Shown here in pieces: positions 39,518 through 49,222 of a DNA stretch of 64,000 bases (positions are counted from its first letter, which is position 1; each line of letters starts with the position of its first letter). The stretch comes from Iodidimonas muriae. GTDB lineage: Bacteria; Pseudomonadota; Alphaproteobacteria; Sphingomonadales; Rhodothalassiaceae. The stretch spans positions 1-64,000 of the forward strand of contig NZ_BMOV01000006.1 in the NCBI RefSeq assembly GCF_014647255.1, read 5' to 3'. Made by a program: the position numbers and the translations under genes. The notes under the pieces were generated by a model. That model had not been told where the DNA came from. It worked only from the letters and a program-made list of their open reading frames with translations, and did not search any database.

Positions 39518-40536
39518 GATATGGGGGGTGTTTTGGGCATGGCGCCTGCCTTGCTATCCAGACTGTGATCGGTTTTTTCTTGCTGCAAAAGGCAAGGATC
39601 ATGATCCAGCATAAACCGGCCGCGGTGCGATTCTTCCAATGTGAAATCGATGAAGGATCGCACCCTTAAAGGCAGGTTTTTCCGCCCCGGATAACAAACA
39701 TAAAGCGTGTGGATGGTTGCCCGGTAATCGACCAGAACGGGGACAAGAGACCCATCTCGTAATTGTTGCTGCACGAAATGGATGGGCGCTTGAAAAAGCC
39801 CCAATCCTGCAAGACCCGCAGCAATCACCGCATCCGCTTCATTGGCGATGAAATGGGCATGGGGGGTGATGCGGCGAACGGTATCGTTTATCCGAAAGGC
39901 CCAGGCATAAAGCGCGCGGCTGTCCGTTAGCCGGTAATTGATACATTGATGATGCTCCAGATCATCGGGCGTTTGGGGCACACCATGGGCTTCAAAATAG
40001 CTGGGCGCCGCCAGAGTGACCAATGTCATATCCAGAAGCGGACGGGCCACCATGGATGTATCGCTCAGTTCTGTTGCCAGCCGGAAGGCCACATCCACCT
40101 GATCGTCAATGAAGCTGCGGATACTGTCGGAAATATCCAGTTCGATGGTCACAAGCGGATGGCGCTTGTTGAAGTCGGCAACCAGTGGCACAAGTTTTTT
40201 GCGGCCAAATTCCGTGGGGGCTGCAATGCGCAAGGCCCCGGATGCAATGCCCCGGCTTTCCTGGATTACATGGCCCACTTGTTCCAGCTCGGCCAAGGGT
40301 TGCCGCACACGGTCCAGAAGCAATTCACCTTCCAGGGTGAGGGCCATTTTTCTCGTGGTGCGTGTGAATAATTTGACCCCGTAATCGTCTTCCAATCTGC
40401 GGATGGCTTGTCCAACGGCGGCAGGGGAAACACCAATGGCCCGTGCGGCTGCAGCAAAGCTTCCCAAACGGGCCGTATAAACAAAAGCATGGAGTGCCGT
40501 GGACAGATGCGGTAACATTATAAATCCATTCTTCAT
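39514..40536 (-). CDS. LysR-family transcriptional regulator
   Basis: This 340-residue LTTR has an N-terminal winged HTH (residues about 10-70; LGSFAAAARAIGVSPAAVG, with RTTRKMALT after the wing) and a periplasmic-binding-like effector domain (about 95-300). An extra 35-residue C-terminal tail follows. Start 40536 is used, and an ATG at 40518 is an alternative. The gene is divergent from the RND efflux operon across a repeat-rich region and convergent with the molybdenum hydroxylase genes, so either could be its target. Divergent layout favours the efflux operon. Confidence 0.9.
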   Translation of the reverse strand: MKNGFIMLPHLSTALHAFVYTARLGSFAAAARAIGVSPAAVGQAIRRLEDDYGVKLFTRTTRKMALTLEGELLLDRVRQPLAELEQVGHVIQESRGIASGALRIAAPTEFGRKKLVPLVADFNKRHPLVTIELDISDSIRSFIDDQVDVAFRLATELSDTSMVARPLLDMTLVTLAAPSYFEAHGVPQTPDDLEHHQCINYRLTDSRALYAWAFRINDTVRRITPHAHFIANEADAVIAAGLAGLGLFQAPIHFVQQQLRDGSLVPVLVDYRATIHTLYVCYPGRKNLPLRVRSFIDFTLEESHRGRFMLDHDPCLLQQEKTDHSLDSKAGAMPKTPPIS

Positions 40537-40895
40537 TCTTTGCTGGGCATTGTCGTTTGAAAAGCCCGGCCATACTCCATTATAAGGGGGAATGGGATGG
40601 CTGTGAATGTGTATGAATTCTGCGATTGTATTTCACTTTTCTGTGAAATGGTGTCTGTAATCGCGTGGCTGTGAATGTCCTTGGCCCTGTTTTCCTTGGG
40701 ATTGGGGTATGAGGCCCATTCGAAAATTTATGTTTTGAATGTAACAAGCTGTCGCGGTCTAATGTTGCGACGCAAAAGACGCCAGATAGTGGGCTCTTAA
40801 AAAGAGGGCCATGCGCTTTGCCATGCTCCGAATTCCAATATTGCCCGCCATCAAGGTCGTCGGGCGGTCTTGGCCTGTATATTAAAGAGGAAAGA
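40537..40895. promoter_or_regulatory. Divergent control region between LysR gene and RND efflux operon, with nested repeats
   Basis: In this 359-base region a 13-base direct repeat TGGCTGTGAATGT (40598-40610 and 40666-40678) flanks two nested inverted repeats: outer GCGATT / AATCGC (40622-40627 and 40659-40664) and inner ATTTCAC-N6-GTGAAAT (40630-40636 and 40643-40649). This looks like a multi-site operator, plausibly for the LysR protein or a TetR-type repressor elsewhere. The AAAGAGGAAAGA ribosome site precedes the adaptor start at 40896. Confidence 0.55.
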
Positions 40896-42140
40896 ATGTC
40901 TTTTAATCCGACTGAGCCTTTGTCGCGCCTTCGTTCGCATAAGCGTCGTCGTTTTCCGATGATTGCTGTTTCTGCCATTGCCTTTTTGGCGCTGGGTGGC
41001 GTGTTTTATAAGGGCTGGCATTCTGAAAGCGCCGTGGCACAGGCCCAGAACGGGGCGGAGCAACCTGCGCTTGCCGTAACGGTCAGTCATCCGGCGGTGC
41101 GTGATCTGGTGGAGTGGGATGAATATACGGGCCGGTTTGAAGCCATCGACTCCGTGGAAATCCGGGCGCGTGTTTCGGGCTATCTGACAGAGATCGCGTT
41201 TGAAGACGGGGCGCGGGTGGAAAAAGGCGACCTGTTGTTTCGTGTTGATCCCCGGCCTTTTGAAGCGGCGCTTGATCGGGCGAAGGCAGATCTGGCCTCG
41301 GCCAAGGCGACCCTTGCCAATGCCACACGCGATGTAGAACGTGGTGAGGAATTGGTGAAAACAGCCGCCCTGAGCCGTGAGGTTTTGGATCGCCGCAAGC
41401 GCGATGAAGATGTGGCCCGTGCACAAGTGGCGGCGGCGCAAGCCTCTTTGTTATCGGCCCAGATCAATCTGGACTACACATCCATCCGGGCCCCCATTAC
41501 CGGTCGGGTGAGCGATGAACGGGTGTCTTTGGGCAATTTGGTGACGGGGGATCAAACGATCCTCACCACGCTGGTCTCGGAAGATCCCATCTATTTCGAG
41601 TTTACCATCTCTGAAGCGGATTATCTGGATTATGCGCGGATGATGGCTGAACGCGGCCCCGATCAGGTGATCCCGGTTCAGGTGCGCTTGATGGATGAAG
41701 ATGACTTTGCCCATGAAGGCCGCTTGAGCTTTGTGGACAACCAGTTGGACCGGTCCACCGGCACCATGCGCGTACGCGCCACTTTGGATAATCCCCAAGG
41801 GCTTCTTTTGCCGCAAATGTTCGGGCGGGTGCGCCTTGCCGCTTTAGACAGCCATGAAACCCTTTTGATTACCGATAGCGCCATTCAAAGCGATCAGGGA
41901 TCGAAATATGTCTGGGCGGTGGATGCCAATGACACGATTGTGCAAAAGCGCGTGGTTCTGGGCCCCTTGATGGGGGATTGGCGCGTTGTGCGTGCCGGTG
42001 TGACTTCGCAAGACCGTATCGTGACCCAAGGCGTGCAGTTCGTGAATTCGGGCATGAAAGTGCGCCCTGATCTTCATCAGGTCGATCCACAGATCGTGCA
42101 GGCCTTTGAAGCACCGACGCCTGTTGATGAAAGGGGCTGA
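40896..42140 (+). CDS. RND efflux periplasmic adaptor (membrane fusion protein)
   Basis: At 414 residues this starts at the ATG at 40896, after a good ribosome site. A single N-terminal membrane anchor (residues about 20-42, FPMIAVSAIAFLALGGVFYKG) is followed by the lipoyl half-motifs (RARVSGYLTEIAFEDGARV and IRAPITGRVS), a coiled-coil hairpin (about 110-190, rich in A/K/D) and beta-barrel domains. It links the inner-membrane pump encoded next to an outer-membrane channel. No outer-membrane factor gene is adjacent, so a TolC-like protein elsewhere is needed. Confidence 0.93.
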   Translation: MSFNPTEPLSRLRSHKRRRFPMIAVSAIAFLALGGVFYKGWHSESAVAQAQNGAEQPALAVTVSHPAVRDLVEWDEYTGRFEAIDSVEIRARVSGYLTEIAFEDGARVEKGDLLFRVDPRPFEAALDRAKADLASAKATLANATRDVERGEELVKTAALSREVLDRRKRDEDVARAQVAAAQASLLSAQINLDYTSIRAPITGRVSDERVSLGNLVTGDQTILTTLVSEDPIYFEFTISEADYLDYARMMAERGPDQVIPVQVRLMDEDDFAHEGRLSFVDNQLDRSTGTMRVRATLDNPQGLLLPQMFGRVRLAALDSHETLLITDSAIQSDQGSKYVWAVDANDTIVQKRVVLGPLMGDWRVVRAGVTSQDRIVTQGVQFVNSGMKVRPDLHQVDPQIVQAFEAPTPVDERG

Positions 42141-42143
42141 TCG

Positions 42144-45100
42144 GTGAGATTTGCACATTTCTTTATTAACCGCCCAATTTTTGCCAGCGCAATTTGGGTG
42201 CTCACCATATTGGTGGGGCTGATCGCCTATCTGAATTTGCCGGTTGCGCAATATCCCGATGTGGCGCCGCCCACCATTCAGGTTACGGCAAGCTTCCCCG
42301 GTGCTTCGGCTCAAACGGTGTCGGAAACGGTGGCATCCGTCATTGAAGAAGAAATCAATGGCGTCGAAAATATGCTGTATATCAGTTCGCAATCCACCAA
42401 TGCGGGCACGGCAACCATTCAGGTGGTGTTCAATCAGGGTACGGATCTCGATATTGCGCAGGTTTTGGTGCAAAACCGTGTTGCTTTGGCTGAGCCGCGC
42501 CTGCCGGCGGAGGTGCGCCAGCTTGGCGTGAGCACCGTCAAATCCAATCCCGATGCGCTGATGGTGGTGCATCTTTATTCCCCCGATCAAAGCCGCAACC
42601 AGCTTTATATCTCCAACTATTACCGCTTGCAGATGCGCGATGAATTGCAGCGTCTCAATGGGGTGGGGCAGGTGCAGGCTTTTGGTCTGCGCGAATATGC
42701 CATGCGTGTGTGGATCGACCCTGACCGGGCGGCGCGTTTTGACCTGAATGCAGGGGATATTGTTGCCGCACTTCGGGGCCAGAATCTTGAGGTTGCCAGT
42801 GGCACCTTGGGCCAACAGCCCATGGATAATCCCGGTGCGTTTGAAATTTCGGTACAAACGCAAGGGCGGTTGCGCACAGCAGATGAATTTGGTGATGTGG
42901 TGTTGAAATCCAGCCCCACCGGCGCCCTTGTGCGGCTTAAGGATGTGGCCCGTTTGGAGCTGGGTGCACAGGATTATGCCACCAATGCTTCTTTGGATGG
43001 CAAGCCGGCCCTGGCTTTGCTGTTCAATCAAGAGCCCGGTGCCAATGCTTTGGAAACGGCGGAGACCATTCTGGAAACGGTGGCGACCATGTCCAAGCGT
43101 TTCCCCGAAGGTTTATCCTATGATGTGGTGTTCAACCCCACGCAATATGTGGCGAAATCCGTTGAAAAGGTTCAGGAAACCATTTTTGAAGCGGTAATTT
43201 TGGTCGCACTTGTGGTGTTTGTGTTTTTGCAAAGCGTGCGCGCCGCCATCATTCCCATCGTGGCCATTCCGATCTCGCTGATCGGGACCTTTGCAATGAT
43301 GCAGGCCTTTGGCTTTTCGCTCAACAATTTGTCCTTGTTCGGATTGGTTCTGTCCATCGGGATCGTGGTGGATGATGCCATTGTTGTGGTGGAAAATGTC
43401 GAACGCAATATGAAGGAAGGGATGTCGGCACGGGACGCCGCGCACAAAACCATTGATGAAGTGGGTGGGGCCTTGATTGCCATCGCGCTTGTGCTGTCGG
43501 CCGTGTTTATCCCAACGGCATTCCTGACGGGCATTTCCGGTGAATTCTATCGCCAGTTTGCCATCACCATTGCCAGCGCGACGATCATTTCTGCGGGCGT
43601 ATCGCTTACCTTGTCGCCTGCTTTATCGGCAATCTTGCTAAAACAGCACAGCAAGGAAGATCATAGCATACGGTGGTGGCAGCGCCCGATAAACGGGTTC
43701 TTTTCCCGGTTCGAGCGGTTTTTCGATCGGGTATCCCACGGCTATTCTGCCCTGACCGGAAAGCTGATCCGCATGAGCATTCTTGTCTTGACGGTTTATG
43801 TGGGCCTTATGGCTTTGACGGGGGTGCAGTTCGGGCGGGCTCCGACGGGCTTTATTCCTGCCTCGGACCAATCCTATCTGATTACCGTTGTGCAAATGCC
43901 TGCGGGTACATCTTTAAAGCGTACGGAAGAGATGCTTCAACGGGTTGTAGCAACGGCGCTGGATCATCCCGATGTGGCCCATGCCGCAGCCTTTGCCGGG
44001 CTTGACGGGGCAACCTTTACCACCGCATCCAATTCGGGAACCGTGTTCCTGCCCTTGAAGAATATCGGGGACAGAATGGATCGTGGGCGCACGCTTGATA
44101 TGACCCTTTCCGATCTGCGCCAAACCTTCGGGCAATGGCGTGAGGCGCGTATTCTGGTCATTCCGCCGCCACCGGTACGCGGCATTGGCAATTCCGGCGG
44201 CTTCAAGATGTATGTGCAAGACCGGTCTGGCGCTGGATATCCGGCCCTGGAAGGGGCCACATGGTCCGTTGCCGGTCCGGCCAATCAACTGGCACCTACG
44301 GAATCCGTTTTCACGGTATTCAATACGGCTTCGCCAGAGATTTATGCGGATATCGACCGCATCAAGGCCGAACAACTTGGTATTCCCGTGGAAGATGTGC
44401 TGGATACTTTGGCTGTTTATATGGGCTCAAGCTATGTGAACGACTTTACCCTGTTTGGCCGTTCTTATCGGGTGACGGCGCAAGCCGATGCGCCTTTCCG
44501 GAAAACGCCGGAAGATATTGCACGGCTGCGGGTGCGCAATGCAGATGGCAATATGACCCCCATCGGGTCGGTTGCCACCTTTGAAGATCGCATCGGGCCA
44601 TACCGTGTGGCGCGCTATAATCTTTATCCGGCAGCGGCGGTGCAGGGGGATGTGACCGCTGGTTATTCGACCGGTGAAGCGCTTGATGCCATGGAGCGGC
44701 TGGCTTCGGAAAAGCTGGGTGAAGATTTCAGCTTTGAATGGACGGAACTGGCGCTTCAGCAAAAGCTGGCGGGCAATACAGCGGCCATCGCCTTCTCTTT
44801 GGCTGTTGTGTTCGTGTTCATTTTGCTGGCTGCGCAATATGAAAGCGTGACCCTGCCTTTGGCGGTGATCCTGATCGTTCCCATGTCGCTTTTATCGGCC
44901 GTATCGGGTGTTTTGATGCGCGGAATGGATGTGAATATTCTGGTTCAGATCGGCTTTATCGTGCTGATTGGTCTGGCCGCCAAGAATGCCATCCTGATCG
45001 TTGAATTCGCCAAACAGGCGCAGGACAAGGGCATGTCGGCTGAGGATGCCGCAGTGGAAGCCGCGCATTTGCGCTTGCGGCCCATCATCATGACCTCTTT

Positions 45101-45320
45101 TGCCTTCATTCTTGGGGTTCTGCCTTTGGTGATCGCAAGCGGGGCAGGCTTTGAAATGCGCCAATCTCTTGGAACGGCGGTGTTTTTTGGGATGCTGGGG
45201 GTGACGGGCTTTGGCTTGTTGTTCACGCCGGTGTTTTATGTCACCACCCGAAAGGCAGCCGACTGGATGGCGCATCGGCTTTTAAAACGTCCCATATCCG
45301 CCCCCGTATCTGCGAAATAG
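42144..45320 (+). CDS. RND efflux transporter permease, HAE1 family
   Basis: This 1058-residue pump, with a GTG start at 42144 three bases after the adaptor stop, has the normal RND length and layout. TM1 is at the N-terminus (FINRPIFASAIWVLTILVGL), with periplasmic porter loops at about 40-335 and 565-870, and TM clusters at about 340-540 and 875-1035. Proton-relay acidic residues appear in IGIVVDDAIVVVENVER (TM4). It belongs to the hydrophobic/amphiphilic multidrug exporters (AcrB-like) and uses the proton gradient. It forms an operon with the adaptor. Confidence 0.95.
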   Translation: MRFAHFFINRPIFASAIWVLTILVGLIAYLNLPVAQYPDVAPPTIQVTASFPGASAQTVSETVASVIEEEINGVENMLYISSQSTNAGTATIQVVFNQGTDLDIAQVLVQNRVALAEPRLPAEVRQLGVSTVKSNPDALMVVHLYSPDQSRNQLYISNYYRLQMRDELQRLNGVGQVQAFGLREYAMRVWIDPDRAARFDLNAGDIVAALRGQNLEVASGTLGQQPMDNPGAFEISVQTQGRLRTADEFGDVVLKSSPTGALVRLKDVARLELGAQDYATNASLDGKPALALLFNQEPGANALETAETILETVATMSKRFPEGLSYDVVFNPTQYVAKSVEKVQETIFEAVILVALVVFVFLQSVRAAIIPIVAIPISLIGTFAMMQAFGFSLNNLSLFGLVLSIGIVVDDAIVVVENVERNMKEGMSARDAAHKTIDEVGGALIAIALVLSAVFIPTAFLTGISGEFYRQFAITIASATIISAGVSLTLSPALSAILLKQHSKEDHSIRWWQRPINGFFSRFERFFDRVSHGYSALTGKLIRMSILVLTVYVGLMALTGVQFGRAPTGFIPASDQSYLITVVQMPAGTSLKRTEEMLQRVVATALDHPDVAHAAAFAGLDGATFTTASNSGTVFLPLKNIGDRMDRGRTLDMTLSDLRQTFGQWREARILVIPPPPVRGIGNSGGFKMYVQDRSGAGYPALEGATWSVAGPANQLAPTESVFTVFNTASPEIYADIDRIKAEQLGIPVEDVLDTLAVYMGSSYVNDFTLFGRSYRVTAQADAPFRKTPEDIARLRVRNADGNMTPIGSVATFEDRIGPYRVARYNLYPAAAVQGDVTAGYSTGEALDAMERLASEKLGEDFSFEWTELALQQKLAGNTAAIAFSLAVVFVFILLAAQYESVTLPLAVILIVPMSLLSAVSGVLMRGMDVNILVQIGFIVLIGLAAKNAILIVEFAKQAQDKGMSAEDAAVEAAHLRLRPIIMTSFAFILGVLPLVIASGAGFEMRQSLGTAVFFGMLGVTGFGLLFTPVFYVTTRKAADWMAHRLLKRPISAPVSAK

Positions 45321-45335
45321 GGCGGTCAAGAAACA

Positions 45336-45374
45336 GAACGGCGGCAGGGTTTTGAAAGACCTTGTCGCCGTTTC
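45336..45374. terminator. Terminator hairpin between RND pump and flavoprotein genes
   Basis: AACGGCGGCAGG (45337-45348) pairs with CCTTGTCGCCGTTT (45360-45373) with two G-T pairs around an 11-base loop. The trailing TTT serves the + strand pump operon. The stem reaches the last codon of the convergent gene. Confidence 0.55.
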
Positions 45375-46596
45375 AATTGGTGATGCATTCTTTGAGCGGG
45401 ATGTCAGGATCGGCCAGCGCTTCTTTATTTGGTCGGGCGCCTGATGCAATCAGCCTTTTTGCCTGCACAAAATCCTTCATGCGGTTGATGGCTTCCACCG
45501 CCACAAGCTGGCCATTGCGCAGATGCACAACACTGATGGCTGTGCCATCCTTGGCTGTGCGGGGGATTGCTTCATCGCCGGGGGCAAACAGTCCGGCGCT
45601 TTGCAGCTTCAGATCATATTGGTCGGACCAAAACCACGGCACGGCATCATAGGCCTTCGGGCTGCCAAGGATTGCACTGGCCACAGCCTTTGCTTGATCG
45701 ATGGCATTTTGTACCGATTCCAGCCGGATGGCTTCCAAGGCCAAAGGGTGGTGAAAGCGCGTGCAATCGCCCGCCGCATAAATGCCTTTGGCGGATGTTT
45801 CGCCATAAGCGTTCACAAGGATACCGTGATCGGTTTGAAGGCCAATGTCTTGGACAAGGGCGGTTTCCGGTTCCACCCCGATACCCACCAGCAATAGATC
45901 GGCCTTTATGCTGCGTCCATCGGCCAGTGTTACGGCCCCGAGACGCCCATTGGCCCCTTCGATGGAAACAAGCGCCGATCGGGTAAGGATGTCCACCCCT
46001 TCTTTTTCATGTCTGCGGCGAAAAAAATCCGCGATCGGGGCCGAAGCCGTGCGCGGCATCAGGCGGGGAGCCTGTTCTAAAACGCAGACATCTTTGCCCA
46101 TCCGCCGGGCAGCGGAGGCCACCTCTAGCCCGATATAGCCGCCACCGACAATGACAAGCCGCTGCATATGTTCAAGGGCTGTGCGCAGGTGGATGCTGTC
46201 CTCCAGACTGCGCAGGCTGTGAATGCCTTGCAGGTCTGCACCGGGGCAGGCAAGGGTTTTGACCCGCGCCCCCGTTGCCAGTACCAGATGGTCATAGGGA
46301 TGACGTGCGTTATCTGATGTTTTGACGGTTTTGCTGTCGGGATCAATATGGGTGGCGGTTATGCCTGTTTTCAAATCAATCTGCTTTTGCGCATAAAATT
46401 GTTCGGCGCGTAGCAAAAGCTGGTCTTTTGAAACGGCCCCCAGCAAATATCCTTTGGATAAAGGGGGGCGTTCATAAGGCGGTGTGCGTTCCGATCCAAG
46501 CAGGGTGATCGTCCCTTCAAATCCGCCATTGGCAAGGCTTGAAGCGACCTGACAGCCCGCCTGACCCGCGCCGATGATCACGACATGTTGTGCCAT
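45373..46596 (-). CDS. Ferredoxin/rubredoxin-reductase-type FAD oxidoreductase
   Basis: From the ATG at 46596 the protein is 407 residues. It has the FAD-binding VVIIGAGQAGCQVA motif at residues 4-17, a PPLSKGYL segment, the ATGAR motif, the NAD(P)-binding IVGGGYIGLEVA (about 150), GIYAAGDC (second FAD contact), and the C-terminal reductase domain with VPWFWSDQYDLKLQ. This matches the class of reductases that pass electrons from NAD(P)H to [2Fe-2S] ferredoxins of P450 or dioxygenase systems. No such partner gene is in the window. An upstream start at 46644 adds 16 non-family residues and is not preferred. Confidence 0.9.
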   Translation of the reverse strand: MAQHVVIIGAGQAGCQVASSLANGGFEGTITLLGSERTPPYERPPLSKGYLLGAVSKDQLLLRAEQFYAQKQIDLKTGITATHIDPDSKTVKTSDNARHPYDHLVLATGARVKTLACPGADLQGIHSLRSLEDSIHLRTALEHMQRLVIVGGGYIGLEVASAARRMGKDVCVLEQAPRLMPRTASAPIADFFRRRHEKEGVDILTRSALVSIEGANGRLGAVTLADGRSIKADLLLVGIGVEPETALVQDIGLQTDHGILVNAYGETSAKGIYAAGDCTRFHHPLALEAIRLESVQNAIDQAKAVASAILGSPKAYDAVPWFWSDQYDLKLQSAGLFAPGDEAIPRTAKDGTAISVVHLRNGQLVAVEAINRMKDFVQAKRLIASGARPNKEALADPDIPLKECITN

Positions 46597-46701
46597 TGAT
46601 ATATCCGTATGCCCGTATGTTTGAATTGTGGCTCTATGAACCAACTTTCAGAAGGGTTAGCATAGCAAATGCCGGGGCAACCATAACAATCATCGGATGA
46701 A

Positions 46702-49140
46702 ATGGACCAACGCACAGAAAACACGGCAAGCATGGACGATCCGCAGGCTAAAACCAATGGCGGAGCACACCGGGAACGGGAATTGCGGTTGGCGCTGGTA
46801 TGTTATGGCGGTGTGTCTTTGGCCGTTTATATGCACGGCATCACCAAGGAAATCCTGAAACTGGTGCGGGCGTCGCGGGCTTGTCAGGATGCTTCCATGC
46901 GATCTGACGGCACGGCGTGCAGCTATGAAGAAACCGGCGCAAAAGAATCCGAAGAAGTGGATAGCGAGCGCATCTATTTCGATATGCTGTGCCACATAAG
47001 AGAGCAGGTGGATTTGCGCGTGGTGGTGGATGTGCTGGCCGGGGCTTCGGCTGGCGGGATCAATGCGGTAATGCTGGCCCGCGCTTTGGCATATGACCTT
47101 TCTTTGGATGAACATCGGGATTTATGGCTCAATCTTGCGGATGTCTCGGAATTGCTGGAGCCAAAGGGCCGCGCCAAGCTGTGGTCGAAACCCTATATGC
47201 GCTGGTTTTTCTGGGGCCTGACCCAATGGCACAAAAACCGGGAAGAAGCTTTGGGCGATTTAAGCCGGAACCGCGAAGTTCTGGAAAAACTGTCTTTGTT
47301 TACCCGCTCCAAATGGTTTGAGCCGCCGTTTTCCGGAACCCGCATGAGCGAAATGATGCTGGATGCGGTGACAAAGATGGGGAAAGTCGGCAACAATCCG
47401 TCTTCGTTGTTGCCAAAAGGGCAAGTGCTTGATCTGCTGGTGACAGCCACCGATTTTTGGGGGCATAGGGAAGCCATTTTATTGCATGATCCGCCCATTA
47501 TTGATGAGCGGGAACACCGGCATATCCTGCAATTTTCCTATGTGCAAAAGGTGGATGGCAGCATCAAAAGCCAGTTGGGTGATGACGATCAGGCCTCTTT
47601 GGCTTTTGCGGCCCGCGCCACAAGTTGTTTCCCCGGTGCTTTTCCTCCGGCGCGATTGGCGGAAATGGATGACGTGGTGGCGCGGCGCAAGGTGGATTGG
47701 AAAGGCCGGCCGGCTTTTGTGAGCGAAAATTTTGCCGCTCTTATCGATGCGGGAGAAGATCCCGAAGAGGCCGCCTTCATTGACGGCAGTGTGTTGATGA
47801 ACAAGCCCATTTCCCTGGCCATCGAAGCGGTGCAAAGCAAAGCGGCCCACCGCGAAGTGGATCGCAGGCTGGTGTATATCGAGCCGAACCCGGAGGTGAG
47901 GCGCAGCTCAGAACGCGAGGTGCCGGGCTTTTTCAAAACCGTCAAAGGGGCGATGTCCGATATCCCGCGCAATCAACCGATCCGTGACGATCTGGAATTT
48001 CTCGCGGATTTCAACAGCCATGTGCGGACCCAAAGACAGGTTATTCAAGCCGTTCGCCCCACGGTGATGCGCATGATTACCGAATTGATGGGCGATCGGC
48101 TGGATGCGGCACCTGATGTTGGCAGCCTTATCACATGGCGCGGTACGGCCAATGAATGTGCCGCTCGTGATGCTTCTTATACCTATGATGGCTATGCGCG
48201 GATCAAGGTTTTGTCAGTGCTGTCCGATGTGGCAGGAAGGTTACAACAATGCGCGCGCTTGCGGGATCGGTTGGAATCGGAAGCTGTGGTGGATGCCTGG
48301 GCGTGGCGTGTGGGTGTTCGCCCCGTGGGCAATGCTTCCGAACAGGCTGTGCGCAACGAAGGGGTGGCGTGGATTCATTTTCTGCGCCGCTTTGATATAC
48401 GCTATCGGGTGCGGCGCTTGCGCTTTGTGATCCGCCGCATAAACGAACTTTATGGCGAGCTGACTGCCGACAGCAAGGGAGGCATCCGCTTGGCGCGGGC
48501 ATGGCTGAACAGCTTGAAATCCAGCCTGTATCAGCAGATCGACGATCTTCGCAACCGCGCAACATGGCCCCGTTGCCCTGACCGGATAAAAGAGGAGGCC
48601 ATCGAAGAGCTTCTGGAAAGCATGGCCTTGCAAATGGGGCTGGTGGATGCCGATATCGGTGTGGATCAATTGCTGGCCCATGCGGGGGAACATTGCCCCG
48701 ATAAAACCTTATGGCGCGAGATTGTCATCGCCTATCTGGGCTTTGCCTATTATGACGTTTTGATCTTTCCCATGGCCCAGTGGAAAACCTTGGACGAACT
48801 GGATGAAATCAAGGTGGACCGTATTTCCGTTAATGATGCCAATACCTTACGCAAAGGCAGCTCGCGGGAGATTTTGAAAGGCGTGGAACTGGGCAATTTC
48901 GGTGCGTTTTTTTCGCGGCAATTCCGTGAAAATGATTATCTGTGGGGGCGCTTGACCGGTGCGGAACGGCTGGTGGATATTCTGGCCAGTGCCGCACCGG
49001 AAGCAGTTCAATCCGGGGATTTCAATGTTTTGGAATCGAAAAAGCGCCTGTTTTTGGCGATTTTGGATGCCGAAGCTCCGCATCTCACCAAATTACGCGC
49101 CCAGATCAAATCCTTGAAGGCCGAGGCCGAGGCCCTTTAG
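46702..49140 (+). CDS. Patatin-like phospholipase-family protein (TIGR03607 / DUF3376 type)
   Basis: This 812-residue protein has a patatin hydrolase domain in the first 400 residues. The oxyanion loop is in ALVCYGGVSLAVYMHG (about 31-46), the nucleophile Ser116 in GASAGGIN, and the Asp of the dyad D361 in FIDGSVLMNKP. The remaining half is the helical DUF3376-like region typical of this large patatin-related family. It has no signal peptide and probably acts on membrane lipids from the cytoplasm. It is transcribed divergently from the flavoprotein gene across 105 bases and converges on the alcohol dehydrogenase gene. Confidence 0.88.
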   Translation: MDQRTENTASMDDPQAKTNGGAHRERELRLALVCYGGVSLAVYMHGITKEILKLVRASRACQDASMRSDGTACSYEETGAKESEEVDSERIYFDMLCHIREQVDLRVVVDVLAGASAGGINAVMLARALAYDLSLDEHRDLWLNLADVSELLEPKGRAKLWSKPYMRWFFWGLTQWHKNREEALGDLSRNREVLEKLSLFTRSKWFEPPFSGTRMSEMMLDAVTKMGKVGNNPSSLLPKGQVLDLLVTATDFWGHREAILLHDPPIIDEREHRHILQFSYVQKVDGSIKSQLGDDDQASLAFAARATSCFPGAFPPARLAEMDDVVARRKVDWKGRPAFVSENFAALIDAGEDPEEAAFIDGSVLMNKPISLAIEAVQSKAAHREVDRRLVYIEPNPEVRRSSEREVPGFFKTVKGAMSDIPRNQPIRDDLEFLADFNSHVRTQRQVIQAVRPTVMRMITELMGDRLDAAPDVGSLITWRGTANECAARDASYTYDGYARIKVLSVLSDVAGRLQQCARLRDRLESEAVVDAWAWRVGVRPVGNASEQAVRNEGVAWIHFLRRFDIRYRVRRLRFVIRRINELYGELTADSKGGIRLARAWLNSLKSSLYQQIDDLRNRATWPRCPDRIKEEAIEELLESMALQMGLVDADIGVDQLLAHAGEHCPDKTLWREIVIAYLGFAYYDVLIFPMAQWKTLDELDEIKVDRISVNDANTLRKGSSREILKGVELGNFGAFFSRQFRENDYLWGRLTGAERLVDILASAAPEAVQSGDFNVLESKKRLFLAILDAEAPHLTKLRAQIKSLKAEAEAL

Positions 49141-49222
49141 CCATCGGCTTTTTATGGGACGAAATCCTTTCGGTGCAGCCCTGCCGGTCTTCTGGATTGA
49201 TTGGCACGAGGGATGCTTGGCC

